Assembly: GCA_017463145.1 (NCBI GenBank)
Contig: JAFTPR010000008.1
Location: 1 to 64,000, forward strand
DNA from: Clostridia bacterium
Lineage (GTDB): Bacteria; Bacillota; Clostridia; Christensenellales; Borkfalkiaceae
Direction: 5' to 3'
DNA: 64,000 bases
Positions 23,679 to 33,106 of this stretch are shown here, piece after piece; the stretch's first letter is position 1; each line of letters opens with the position of its first letter. Made by a program: the position numbers and the translations under genes. The notes under the pieces were generated by a model, which did not search any database, was not told the origin of the DNA, and saw only the letters and a program-made list of their open reading frames with translations.

Positions 23679-24623
23679 ATGATAACTCACGGTAATGAAA
23701 TCAAGTTGTTTTCCGGTAACTCCAATCGCGATTTGGCTGCGGCTATCGCTAAGAAACTCAATACAGAGCTTGGCGAAATCGAAGTCAATACATTCTCCGA
23801 CGGTGAAATTAACGTTCACATCGCAGAAACGGTACGTGGTAGAGACGTATTCATCATTCAGTCTACTTGCTCTCCCGTCAATGACAATTTAATGGAACTC
23901 CTGATTATGATTGATGCGGCGAAACGCGCTTCGGCTGGTCGTATTACGGCAGTAATTCCCTATTTTGGGTATGCCCGTCAGGATAGAAAAGCTCGTTCAC
24001 GCGACCCTATTACGGCAAAATTGGTGGCAAATTTGATTACCAATGCAGGCGCGGACAGAGTGCTTACAATGGATCTCCACGCGGATCAAATTCAGGGATT
24101 TTTCGATATTCCCGTAGACAATCTGCTCGGTGGACCTACGCTTTATAATTATTTCGCAAAACAAGGCGATATCGAAGTGGTTGTTGCGCCCGACGTAGGC
24201 GCGGTAAAACGTTCGAGAAAAGTAGCCGAAAAATTCGGTGTGCCTCTTGCGATTATCGATAAACGCCGTCCCAAGGCAAACGTAATGGAAGTTATGAGCA
24301 TTATCGGCGACGTAAAAGGCAAGAGATGTCTTATGATTGACGATATGGTGGATACGGCAGGTACGTTGTGCCAAGGCGCGCAAGCGATTAAAGACGCAGG
24401 CGCAGCGGCTGTATATGCAGGTTGTTCGCACGGCGTGTTGAGTGGCCCTGCTATTGACAGATTGGCAAAATCCGCAATCGATAAATTCGTGGTTCTGGAT
24501 ACCATTCATATTTGCGAAGAAAAGAAACTCGACAAAATCGAAGTGTTGACCGTTGCAGATATCTTTGCGGCGGCAATCGAAAACGTATATCTTGACAAAC
24601 CTATGTCCAAACTTTACGATTGA
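23679..24623 (+). CDS. prs: Ribose-phosphate pyrophosphokinase
   Basis: Prs makes PRPP from ribose-5-phosphate and ATP, feeding purine, pyrimidine, histidine and tryptophan synthesis. The 314-residue class I enzyme shows [21 protein letters not shown], the [18 protein letters not shown] allosteric/catalytic segment and the PRPP-binding loop [19 protein letters not shown] 23679 follows AAGGATGG. It has its own promoter and long leader and is followed by a short hairpin before pth. Confidence 0.97.
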   Translation: MITHGNEIKLFSGNSNRDLAAAIAKKLNTELGEIEVNTFSDGEINVHIAETVRGRDVFIIQSTCSPVNDNLMELLIMIDAAKRASAGRITAVIPYFGYARQDRKARSRDPITAKLVANLITNAGADRVLTMDLHADQIQGFFDIPVDNLLGGPTLYNYFAKQGDIEVVVAPDVGAVKRSRKVAEKFGVPLAIIDKRRPKANVMEVMSIIGDVKGKRCLMIDDMVDTAGTLCQGAQAIKDAGAAAVYAGCSHGVLSGPAIDRLAKSAIDKFVVLDTIHICEEKKLDKIEVLTVADIFAAAIENVYLDKPMSKLYD

Positions 24624-24645
24624 TAACTTCGTAGAAACACCAAAG

Positions 24646-24673
24646 AGCCGTCGCGCTATGCGGCGGCTTTTCC
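24646..24673 (+). terminator. Hairpin after prs
   Basis: Nine-bp stem AGCCGTCGC (24646-24654) with GCGGCGGCT (24660-24668), one G-T pair, followed by TTTCC. It is a weak terminator; some readthrough to pth is likely. Confidence 0.6.
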
Positions 24674-24721
24674 AAAGATTGGACGAAAAAACAGAGAATG
24701 AAAAAGTAAGGAAGAACGAGT

Positions 24722-25288
24722 ATGTATCTTATCGTTGGGCTTGGCAATCCCGAAAAACAATATGAAAAAACCTTTCACAATATGGGGTTTATCGCCGTAG
24801 GCGACGCCGCGGAGGCGCTCGGCGCAAAATTCAAAAAGAAAGAATGTGAGGCGTCGGTTGCGGAGGCGTTCGTGGGGGGCGAAAAGGTGATTCTTGTCCG
24901 TCCGTTGACGTATATGAACAATTCGGGCAGGGCAGTCAAACAGCTGATGAACAAATATAAAATTTCGCCCGAACACTTGTTGGTTATCTACGACGATTAC
25001 GATTTACCCAAAGGGAAAATCCGTATTCGGGCGAGCGGCAGCGCAGGGACGCATAACGGTATGCGCAGTATTATCGGAGAAACGGGATTAAATAATTTCC
25101 CCCGAATCCGCGTAGGGATTCGCGACGAGGAAGTGAATATTCCCATTATCAATTACGTTTTGTCCGAAGTGAGAAAAGAGGATTACGAAACGTTTGCGGA
25201 GGCTTGTAAAAAGGCAGGCGAGGCGGCGGCAGAATTTGCGCGCGGCACGTCCATTGACAACGTTATGGGAAAATTTAATCAAAAATGA
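24722..25288 (+). CDS. pth: Peptidyl-tRNA hydrolase
   Basis: Pth releases stalled peptides from tRNA. The 188-residue protein begins MYLIVGLGNPEKQYEKTFHNMGF, with Asn9 and the catalytic His19. VIYDDYDLPKGKIRIR holds the catalytic Asp, and SAGTHNGMRSI holds the conserved Asn. Length is typical. Its stop overlaps the mfd start by four bases (ATGA), the common pth-mfd order of Bacillota. Confidence 0.97.
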   Translation: MYLIVGLGNPEKQYEKTFHNMGFIAVGDAAEALGAKFKKKECEASVAEAFVGGEKVILVRPLTYMNNSGRAVKQLMNKYKISPEHLLVIYDDYDLPKGKIRIRASGSAGTHNGMRSIIGETGLNNFPRIRVGIRDEEVNIPIINYVLSEVRKEDYETFAEACKKAGEAAAEFARGTSIDNVMGKFNQK

Positions 25289-28200
25289 AAAAAGACTTTA
25301 TCTCTTTAAACGAAATAGGGGAGGAATACCTCTCGTACGCAGAAGATATCCGCCGCGGTACACCCACGGCGGTTTTCGGCGTTTCCGATTCGTTGAAATA
25401 TCTGTTGGCAGGGTTGACTCCTTTTCCCGTTGTGTACGTTACGGCGGACGGGGTGTCGGCGCGAAAAGCAGCGGAGAATATCGCCTCGCTGACGGGCAAA
25501 CGGACGGAAGTTTTGGCTGCGAAAGACGAAGTGCTTTTGTATAGAAAAGCGTTGTCTAAGGATTCTCTGTTTCGTCGTTTAAAAGGGATAGACGCATTGC
25601 AAAACGGCTGTCCCGTCGTTACGGCAGAAATAGATGCGTTGTTGCAACTGTTTCCAAAGCGACTGCAATCGTTGTCGTTTACAGAGGGGGAAGAGTTTGA
25701 TTTTGCCTCCCTTTCCGCGACGTTGACGGCGATGGGATATACGCGTTCGTTTGAAGTGGAAACCAAGGGTGTTTTTGCTCTGCGTGGAGATATTTTGGAT
25801 ATTTATCCCGTCAATCTTGACAATCCCGTTCGTATCGACTTTTTTGGGGATACGGTGGAAAAGATAAAACCGTACGATTTGATTACGGGAAACCGTTTGC
25901 CAAACGTGGATACAATCACCTTTCTTTCCGCAACGGACGTATTCACTTCGCCGCGCGATAAAGAACGTGTAGAAACCGCTTTAAAAGAAGGCTTGAAAGA
26001 ATTTAAAACGTCCGAATCCTACGCGCGCGCTTGCGAGATTTCTGACGAGCTGTTGAAAGACGGTTTTTGCGACAACGGGTATTTGCTGCCACTTTTGGAA
26101 AACACGACCGACTTTTTCTCCGTCTTACCCCAAGAAACCGTGGTGATTTTCGACGAAGGAAAGACGCTGTGGGATAAATTCAACGCGCTTTATAAAGAAC
26201 ACGAAGAACGGTTTTACCGTTTAAAATCGGGCGGCGAGGCGTTTGATTTTACCCTGCGACAATATATTGAAAAAAAAGTTTTTTTGGATAAACTCGCTGC
26301 GTGTAGGCGAGTGGTCATGCAGACGTTTACGGGAAATCCCTTTTTTTTCCAGCCTTTGAAAATTTATAATTTGACCGCCACGCCTACGGCGCGTTATCTC
26401 AACGGTTTGCCGGCTCTTTTGACAGATATCCGAAATTGGCGAAAGGGCGGATATCGGATATTGGTGTACTGCGGCGAAAGTACTCGAGCGGTGAAAATGA
26501 GCGAACGGCTTGCGGACGAATATATTTCTACGGTAAAACTGCCTGATAGGCTTGCTCAATTTGACGGCGTATGTGTTTTGGACGAACGTTTGGATAAGGG
26601 TATGGTTTTACACGAATGTAAACTTGCAATCGTGGGACCGGTCGATTTGTATACAAAAACACAGGATACGAGGAGAATCCGACGCAAGCGCGGCGATATG
26701 TTTTCTGCGCCCGAAGTGGGGGATTTCGTCGTGCACGAAACGCACGGAATCGGCAAAGCCGTCGGAATGAAAAAAATCGAAACCACCGACGGAACGAAAG
26801 AATATATCGCTCTTTCCTATAAGGACGGCGATATGCTGTACGTGCCTGCCGAAAGTATGGACGTACTCTCCAAATACGTGGGGGATTCCAATCCGTCGCT
26901 CAGTAAAATCGGCGGCGCGGAGTTTGAAAGGGTGAAAGCGCGTGTAAAAGCGTCGTTGAAAACGTTGGCGTTCGATTTAAAAAAATTATATGCCGAGCGC
27001 GCGGAAAATCGCGGTTATGCGTTCCCTGCAAACGAAGTGTTTATGCAAGAATTTGAGGACGCTTTTCCGCACGAATTAACGCCCGATCAAGCCAGCTTGA
27101 TGCAGGAAATCAAAGAAGATATGTGTTCGGGAAAAGTTATGGATAGATTGCTGCGCGGGGACGTAGGTTTTGGCAAAACCGAAGTGGCGTTTCGCGCGGT
27201 GTATCTTTGCGCTTTGGCGGGCAAACAAGCGGCGTTAATGTGCCCTAGCACCGTGCTTTGCAGTCAACATTTTAATACGGCGACGGCGCGGTTTTCCGAT
27301 TTTGGCTTAAAAGTGGCGTGCCTGAATCGTTTTAATACGCCAAAAGAACAGGCTGCGATATTGGAAGGCTTGGCAAACGGGTCGATAGATCTCGTGGTGG
27401 GTACGCACAGGCTGTTGTCTGCGGACGTAAAATTTAAAAACCTTGGATTGTTGGTTTTGGACGAAGAACAACGCTTTGGGGTGGAACACAAAGAAAAGAT
27501 AAAAAATTTACGAAAAGATATCGATTGCCTTACCATGACGGCAACCCCTATTCCGCGTACGTTGCATATGTCGTTGTCTGGGATTCGGGATATATCCACC
27601 ATTCAAACGCCCCCGTCCGAGCGTCTGCCCGTACAAACGTACGTCGTGGAAGAAACGGAAACGCTCATTCGCGACGCGTGTATTCGCGAACTTTCCCGCG
27701 ATGGGCAAGTATTTCTTTTATATAATAAGGTAGAGAGTATTTTTTCGTTTGCGGCGCGGATAAAACAAATCATTCCCGAAGCGACCATTTCCGTTGCGCA
27801 CGGCAGAATGGAGAAAAATACGTTGGAAAACGCCGTAATGGATTTTTACAGCGGTAAATCAAACGTTCTTATTACGACGACGATTATCGAAAACGGAATC
27901 GATTTGCCAAACGCCAACACGTTGATTGTAATCGACAGCGATAGATTGGGGATTTCGCAGTTGTATCAGTTGCGAGGTCGGGTTGGCAGAGGCACGAGGC
28001 TTGCGCACGCGTATTTTACGTATAAACCTGAAAAAGTGATGACGGAAAACGCCTCGTCGCGGTTAAAAGCGATTATGGAATTTACCGAACTTGGTTCGGG
28101 ATACAAACTCGCTATGCGAGATTTGGAAATTCGCGGCGCAGGGAACGTTCTTGGCGCGGAACAGCACGGGCATATGGATAGGGTTGGATACGAATTGTAT

Positions 28201-28692
28201 TCAAAATTATTAAAGGAAGAATTGACGGGCGAAAGCCAGACGGTTGCCGAATTGGATATTCGCGCAAACGCCTATATTTCCGAGAAATATATCGAATCGT
28301 CGGCAGGACGGCTGGATTCGTATAAACAAATTGCTGAAATTTCCACGGTAGCCGATTATAAACGGGTGTATACGTCTTTGCAAGAAACGTACGGTCAACT
28401 GCCCGTTGCTGTGGAAAATCTTCTCGTTATCGCGGTGTTAAAGAGCTACGCCGCCAAATTTAACGTAAAAAAGATATCGCTCGTCAAGGGCGTGGGGGCG
28501 TTGGAATTTCCGTCCTTGGACGCGCTTGGGGATAAAAGAATCCTTGCTGCAATGGATAGATATCAACAAATGGTGCGCTTAAATATGACCGAAGCGCCTG
28601 TGATAGAGTTCTTCGGAAAGCGCGACCCAGCGGAATTGATGGCTGAAATGACAAAATTTTTAAAATTTGCATCAACTTTCGCAAGTTTATAA
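25285..28692 (+). CDS. mfd: Transcription-repair coupling factor
   Basis: Mfd removes RNA polymerase stalled at DNA lesions and recruits UvrA. The 1135-residue protein has the UvrB-homology N-terminal part (GALRGDILDIYP-like segment near residue 160), the RNAP-interaction domain (GDFVVHETHGIGKAVGM near residue 480), and a RecG-like helicase. The helicase shows LRGDVGFGKTEVAFRA Walker A, LDEEQRFGV Walker B and RGRVGRG motif VI. A C-terminal TRCF domain completes it. Length and order are normal. It is followed by a foldase gene with its own promoter. Confidence 0.97.
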   Translation: MKKDFISLNEIGEEYLSYAEDIRRGTPTAVFGVSDSLKYLLAGLTPFPVVYVTADGVSARKAAENIASLTGKRTEVLAAKDEVLLYRKALSKDSLFRRLKGIDALQNGCPVVTAEIDALLQLFPKRLQSLSFTEGEEFDFASLSATLTAMGYTRSFEVETKGVFALRGDILDIYPVNLDNPVRIDFFGDTVEKIKPYDLITGNRLPNVDTITFLSATDVFTSPRDKERVETALKEGLKEFKTSESYARACEISDELLKDGFCDNGYLLPLLENTTDFFSVLPQETVVIFDEGKTLWDKFNALYKEHEERFYRLKSGGEAFDFTLRQYIEKKVFLDKLAACRRVVMQTFTGNPFFFQPLKIYNLTATPTARYLNGLPALLTDIRNWRKGGYRILVYCGESTRAVKMSERLADEYISTVKLPDRLAQFDGVCVLDERLDKGMVLHECKLAIVGPVDLYTKTQDTRRIRRKRGDMFSAPEVGDFVVHETHGIGKAVGMKKIETTDGTKEYIALSYKDGDMLYVPAESMDVLSKYVGDSNPSLSKIGGAEFERVKARVKASLKTLAFDLKKLYAERAENRGYAFPANEVFMQEFEDAFPHELTPDQASLMQEIKEDMCSGKVMDRLLRGDVGFGKTEVAFRAVYLCALAGKQAALMCPSTVLCSQHFNTATARFSDFGLKVACLNRFNTPKEQAAILEGLANGSIDLVVGTHRLLSADVKFKNLGLLVLDEEQRFGVEHKEKIKNLRKDIDCLTMTATPIPRTLHMSLSGIRDISTIQTPPSERLPVQTYVVEETETLIRDACIRELSRDGQVFLLYNKVESIFSFAARIKQIIPEATISVAHGRMEKNTLENAVMDFYSGKSNVLITTTIIENGIDLPNANTLIVIDSDRLGISQLYQLRGRVGRGTRLAHAYFTYKPEKVMTENASSRLKAIMEFTELGSGYKLAMRDLEIRGAGNVLGAEQHGHMDRVGYELYSKLLKEELTGESQTVAELDIRANAYISEKYIESSAGRLDSYKQIAEISTVADYKRVYTSLQETYGQLPVAVENLLVIAVLKSYAAKFNVKKISLVKGVGALEFPSLDALGDKRILAAMDRYQQMVRLNMTEAPVIEFFGKRDPAELMAEMTKFLKFASTFASL

Positions 28693-28702
28693 GCAAAAAC
28701 GT

Positions 28703-28731
28703 TTGCACTTTATAAAAAAATCGGTTATAAT
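28703..28731 (+). promoter_or_regulatory. Promoter of the foldase lipoprotein gene
   Basis: TTGCAC (28703-28708), 17-base spacer, TATAAT (28726-28731); leader of about 75 bases. Confidence 0.75.
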
Positions 28732-28814
28732 ATAATGGTATTGATAAAAAAGGGAGAGTTTACATTCTCTTTCAATGCATACAGAAAGATAGGATAAAAA
28801 ATCGGAGCGATTTT

Positions 28815-30941
28815 ATGAACAAAAAACACACATTGAAAAAAACAGCAGCGTTGATTTTGGGGCTTACCCTTACGGTTGGCGCTACGGGTTGTAACTTTTT
28901 CCCCACGGACAGTGAAAAAGATTTGGCGCAAGTAGTGGCGACGGTTGACATTTCGTCGAGCCTTGAAAAGCACGAAACGTATGATAAAGCGGTGTCCGAG
29001 GCGGTTGCGCAATTCGTTGCGGACAAGTCCTTGCCTTCGACGATTTATAAGAGCGAATTGGTGGCTAGCTTTTTAAGCAACGGTTATTCCTACGTACAAA
29101 GCGGATATTCTTACGAAGACGTATTCAATATGTTGATGGATTCGCTTGTCAACCAAAAAATTATGACGCAGTATGCTGCGGCGTATTATTTGGCAGGGGA
29201 TTACGGGCTTTCTCGCGACGGCTATGCGGCGTTTGTGGAAATGGAAACAAGCAAAGACGGATTGTCCAAAACGGAAAAAACTTTATTGGAAGCGCACCCT
29301 GAAGTGTTGGCTTTAAAATATTTCCTCACCGAAGGTGGAAAAGACAACGAAGAATATTTAAAAGCGGAATACAGCCTTAAAAAATCAATGAATACGTCCT
29401 TGGATTCGTTGGAAACGGAAATCATTGCGGCGGAAGAAGAAGCGCACGACCACGGCGAGACGCGTGCGACGCCTACGGGGGTTGGTACGGAGAAAGAAGA
29501 TTTCTATCCCGTAAAAGACGGCGTTTTGGATTACGATATTTACACGGGTAGAAACACGTTGGACGCTTGCGGTACGTATGAAAAAGTGGACGATTCTACG
29601 GCAAGCACGAGAAAGAAAGCGTACAATGCGTTCCTTGCGAATTTGCAATCGTACAATTTGATTGACGATAAGGAAAACACGGCGGATATTACGCAGCTTG
29701 ATTATTATTACGTAGACCTTGCGTCTGTTCTTACGGGAGCGCTTCTTAACAAATATTACGAAGATTTACAAGACGAGGCGCTTGCGTATTTGACCGACGA
29801 ATATATTGCGGATAAATACGACGAAATCAAAGAGGCGCAACAGTATTCGTATGCGGAAAATCCCTCGGCATTTACGACGGCGATTGGCGGGCTTTCGGAT
29901 AAATCGTTCGTGCTTTCGGGCGAGGAAGGATTTGGATTTGTTTACAATATTTTGATTCCGTTCTCCGCAAGCCAAGAACAAGCGTATTCGGCGGCGAAGA
30001 ATAAAAACTTGCCTAATGACAAATTGTTTGAGGCGCGCGCAGAAATTCTTGCGGACGTACAAGCAAAAGACCTCCGCGATAGTTGGTTTAGCGAACACGA
30101 CCACGCAAATTATGCATACGAAGTGGAAGGAAACGATTATTTCAACAACGGCGCGACGAAAGGCGAAAAGACGTATTTGTTCTTTGAGGACAGCGTGGCG
30201 AATACCGAACGTTACGAGGCGTTGAAACAATACGCAGGCAAATATCCTTACAACGGTACGGTTGAAAAAGACGACCACGAATATACGTTTAAGGCAAACA
30301 AGATGGACATTGACGGATTTATTTCGGAAATGAGGAATTATATCGAGTTTGTCAGCGGCGCAAGCGTAACGGGCGCGAAAGCAACCGAATACGGAAAAAA
30401 TTATCTCAACGAAAAAGAAGAAGTGGATTACAGCAAATTCGTATATTATACGGGTAAAGTAGACCTTGGCGAAGTGAAATCTTCCGATTATTTCAACAAG
30501 GAAAGTCTTTCTTACAAAGCGTTGTCTGCCGTAAACGAATTGATGTTTGCGTATTCGACGGATACGGGTTGTTTGAATACGTATATGGGTTATGCAGTTT
30601 CTCCTTACAAGACGGATTTTGTTCCCGAATTTGAATATGCGGCGCAATATGCGGTGCAAGAGGGCGTAGGCACGTACGTCGTGTGCGGTACGGATTACGG
30701 TTGGCATATCGTATACACCTCGTTCGTATATGACGGCGGTGACGTGTACGGCGGATACAATGCGGCAGAAAAAGAAGTGGAAGGAACGTTCTCGAACCTC
30801 TTCTACGAATCGTTGAAAGCAACTGCGGCAACCACGCATACCAGCGAAGTGGAAAACAACGTTTTGAACAAATACAACAACGACGACAGCGTAACGCGTT
30901 ATACGTCGAGATACAAAGATTTGTTGGAATTGGACGCGTAA
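28815..30941 (+). CDS. PrsA/SurA-like foldase lipoprotein, large and divergent
   Basis: A 708-residue lipoprotein: Lys-rich start, hydrophobic stretch and a lipobox GATGC with Cys26. After this a SurA_N-like helical region begins (DLAQVVATVD, then SYEDVFNMLMDSLVNQKIMTQYA). Near residue 635-670, VGTYVVCGTDYGWHIVYTSF resembles the last strand of a parvulin PPIase domain (yGwHII). Genes downstream of mfd in Clostridia are often such foldases. It is about twice the usual length, with large acidic inserts and a His-rich AHDHGE segment near residue 215. PPIase activity is uncertain. It probably folds exported proteins at the outer face of the membrane. Confidence 0.75.
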   Translation: MNKKHTLKKTAALILGLTLTVGATGCNFFPTDSEKDLAQVVATVDISSSLEKHETYDKAVSEAVAQFVADKSLPSTIYKSELVASFLSNGYSYVQSGYSYEDVFNMLMDSLVNQKIMTQYAAAYYLAGDYGLSRDGYAAFVEMETSKDGLSKTEKTLLEAHPEVLALKYFLTEGGKDNEEYLKAEYSLKKSMNTSLDSLETEIIAAEEEAHDHGETRATPTGVGTEKEDFYPVKDGVLDYDIYTGRNTLDACGTYEKVDDSTASTRKKAYNAFLANLQSYNLIDDKENTADITQLDYYYVDLASVLTGALLNKYYEDLQDEALAYLTDEYIADKYDEIKEAQQYSYAENPSAFTTAIGGLSDKSFVLSGEEGFGFVYNILIPFSASQEQAYSAAKNKNLPNDKLFEARAEILADVQAKDLRDSWFSEHDHANYAYEVEGNDYFNNGATKGEKTYLFFEDSVANTERYEALKQYAGKYPYNGTVEKDDHEYTFKANKMDIDGFISEMRNYIEFVSGASVTGAKATEYGKNYLNEKEEVDYSKFVYYTGKVDLGEVKSSDYFNKESLSYKALSAVNELMFAYSTDTGCLNTYMGYAVSPYKTDFVPEFEYAAQYAVQEGVGTYVVCGTDYGWHIVYTSFVYDGGDVYGGYNAAEKEVEGTFSNLFYESLKATAATTHTSEVENNVLNKYNNDDSVTRYTSRYKDLLELDA

Positions 30942-30958
30942 GTTATGAAAAAAACAAA

Positions 30959-30986
30959 AGCCCGACTGTTAAGTCGGGCTTTATTA
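30959..30986 (+). terminator. Terminator of the foldase gene
   Basis: Stem AGCCCGACT (30959-30967) with AGTCGGGCT (30972-30980), loop GTTA, then TTTATTA. Confidence 0.85.
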
Positions 30987-31014
30987 CGACTTTTTGGCAA
31001 AGGATAGTGGAAAA

Positions 31015-32379
31015 ATGGAAAAGGACAGAATTCGTTTATCCGAACATTTTAATTATAAAAAATTGTTACGTTTCGTTTTACCGTCGGTGATTATGATGAT
31101 TTTTGTTTCCGTGTACGGTATCGTAGACGGATTGTTCGTTGCAAACTTTGCGGGCGAATTGCCTTTTGCTGCGCTCAATTTGATATACCCTTTGATTATG
31201 ATTTTCGGGTCAGTGGGATTTATGCTTGGGACGGGCGGAAATGCAGTCGTATCTAAAACCTTGGGCGAGGGGGACAAAGAACGGGCAAACCGAATTTTTT
31301 CTATGCTTGTATACGTTACCGTCTTGGCAGGGGTAGTGCTTGCGATAATCGGCATTGCCGTTGTGCGCCCGGTCGCAAACCTGTTTGCGGCGTCGGAAAA
31401 GGATATGACGGCAGAGGAACGGGCAATTCTTGTCGATTATTGCGTATTATACGCGCGGATTATTTTTATGGCGTTGCCTGCGTTTATGTTGCAAAACGCA
31501 TTTCAAGGCTTTTTCGTTACGGCGGAAAAACCCCGTCTGGGTTTGTGGGTTACAATTATCGCAGGGCTTGGAAACGCGGTGTTCGACGCGTTGTTTGTCG
31601 CTGTATTTCAATGGGGATTGGCAGGCGCGGCGATTGCCACTGCCATTAACCAACTGATGGGCGGCATATTGCCGATTGTTTATTTTTCTCGTAAAAACGA
31701 CAGTTTATTACGGCTTGGAAAAACAAAATTCGACGGCGTTGTATTGACAAAAGTATGTATAAACGGCTTGTCCGAATTGATGACGAACGTTTCTCTTTCC
31801 GTCGTAACGATTTTGTACAACGCGCAGTTGATGAAGTATATTGGGATTCACGGCGTAACGGCGTACGGAATTATGTTGTATATCGGCTTTATTTTCGTAG
31901 CGATTTTCTTAGGCTACGCCGTAGGCAGCGCGCCCATCGTCGGGTATCATTACGGCGCGGCGAATAAAGAGGAACTGAGCAACGTATTTAGAAAGAGTGT
32001 TATTTTAACCGCGGTAGCGGGTGTTGTGATGACGGTGTTTGCGGTTGTATTCGCGCGGCCAATGGCGTCAATTTTCGTTCGTGAACCCGAACTTTTGAAT
32101 ATGACGACGCACGGGTTGCGATTGTACTCGCTTAGTTTTTTGGTGTGCGGATTTAATATTTTTGGGTCGGCGTTTTTCACCGCGCTTTCTAACGGCGCGC
32201 TGTCGCTGTTGATTTCCTTTTTCCGAACGTTCATCTGTCAAGTGCTTGCCGTTTTGATTATGCCCGTATTGTTGGGCGTGGACGGTATTTGGAGCGCAGT
32301 TGTTTGGGCGGAAGGGGTCAGTTTGATTTTGACTGCAATATTATTGATGTGGCAACGCAAACGTTATGGCTACGCATAA
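31015..32379 (+). CDS. MATE family efflux transporter
   Basis: A 454-residue protein with about 12 membrane segments in two repeats. It shows the MatE start FNYKKLLRFVLPSVIMMIFVSVYGIVDGLFVANFAG, a GTGGNAVVSKTLGEGD loop, and ENAFQGFFVTAEKPRLG-type signatures of the Bacillota MATE branch. Such proteins export drugs or metabolites using Na+ or H+. ATG 31015 follows GATAGTGG; a TTG at 30994 would add seven residues. It is monocistronic between two terminators. Confidence 0.9.
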   Translation: MEKDRIRLSEHFNYKKLLRFVLPSVIMMIFVSVYGIVDGLFVANFAGELPFAALNLIYPLIMIFGSVGFMLGTGGNAVVSKTLGEGDKERANRIFSMLVYVTVLAGVVLAIIGIAVVRPVANLFAASEKDMTAEERAILVDYCVLYARIIFMALPAFMLQNAFQGFFVTAEKPRLGLWVTIIAGLGNAVFDALFVAVFQWGLAGAAIATAINQLMGGILPIVYFSRKNDSLLRLGKTKFDGVVLTKVCINGLSELMTNVSLSVVTILYNAQLMKYIGIHGVTAYGIMLYIGFIFVAIFLGYAVGSAPIVGYHYGAANKEELSNVFRKSVILTAVAGVVMTVFAVVFARPMASIFVREPELLNMTTHGLRLYSLSFLVCGFNIFGSAFFTALSNGALSLLISFFRTFICQVLAVLIMPVLLGVDGIWSAVVWAEGVSLILTAILLMWQRKRYGYA

Positions 32380-32393
32380 AAATATGAAAAATG

Positions 32394-32434
32394 AAGAGGG
32401 CAGGTATGCGTTGAACGCAAACTTGCCCTCTTTT
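32394..32434. terminator. Bidirectional terminator between convergent genes
   Basis: Stem AAGAGGGCA (32394-32402) with TGCCCTCTT (32424-32432) and an inner GCG/CGC stem; T tract on the plus strand, A tract on the other side. Confidence 0.8.
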
Positions 32435-32463
32435 CATTGCGACGTAATTCAAAAAGACATTAT

Positions 32464-32952
32464 TTATTTTTCTTCTGTATCATTTTTTTCGGCAACCGTA
32501 AAACTGTAATCAATGCTGGGTTTGACGTTTAAAAGCGCGCGGACAAATTTTTCATTCCATTCTTTATTTAATGAAAGCACGAAAAATTCCTCGCCCATAT
32601 ACACCGTCAATTTATTGGTGTCGGTATCCAATACGATAGAGGTGATTTTTTCGATTTCATAACGGCTCTTGATAAACCCGTATTGGCTAATGAAATAGGT
32701 TTCGTCTATGATATATTGCGATTTGATCAAAAGCGCAACGACGATGGCAATGCAAAATACGCTGACCAACAATAAAAACGGGTATTTTAAATAATCGGAA
32801 AATCCGTTCAAGCCAAAACGTTTCATATTCAGTATACTGACAACGATACTCGCAACGCACAAACAAAGTACTGCAACAGCCAATACAAGAATGGTTTTTG
32901 AAAATTTAATGGTAAAATAGGTTGCCTTATTCGGCGAAGATTGATTTTTCAT
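32464..32952 (-). CDS. Small membrane protein with two TM helices and a PH-like cytoplasmic part
   Basis: I do not recognise a named family. The 162-residue product has two hydrophobic helices (about 16-40 and 55-77) followed by an 85-residue soluble part beginning YIIDETYFISQYGFIKSRYEIEKITSIVLD, which looks like a bacterial PH (DUF304-type) domain. The ATG at 32952 lies 6 bases after a TATAAT box with no ribosome site, so the mRNA is probably leaderless. The reading frame extends upstream to 33129 but that part overlaps the promoter and was not used. Confidence 0.7.
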   Translation of the reverse strand: MKNQSSPNKATYFTIKFSKTILVLAVAVLCLCVASIVVSILNMKRFGLNGFSDYLKYPFLLLVSVFCIAIVVALLIKSQYIIDETYFISQYGFIKSRYEIEKITSIVLDTDTNKLTVYMGEEFFVLSLNKEWNEKFVRALLNVKPSIDYSFTVAEKNDTEEK

Positions 32953-32958
32953 AATTCT

Positions 32959-32987
32959 ATTATACCACGGCGAACGAAAAAAAGCAA
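32959..32987 (-). promoter_or_regulatory. Promoter for a leaderless mRNA
   Basis: Minus strand: TTGCTT (32987-32982), 17-base spacer ending in TGG (extended -10), TATAAT (32964-32959), then 6 bases to the ATG. Confidence 0.7.
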
Positions 32988-33106
32988 CTACAAAACAAGG
33001 ACGTTTGACCCCGTGTATAAAAAAATAAATTTTTTTCAAGAAGTAAGCGGCGCGACGCTTGCAAAATTTTTGTTGAAAGAGTATAATTAAGAAAGAAGGT
33101 GAACAA

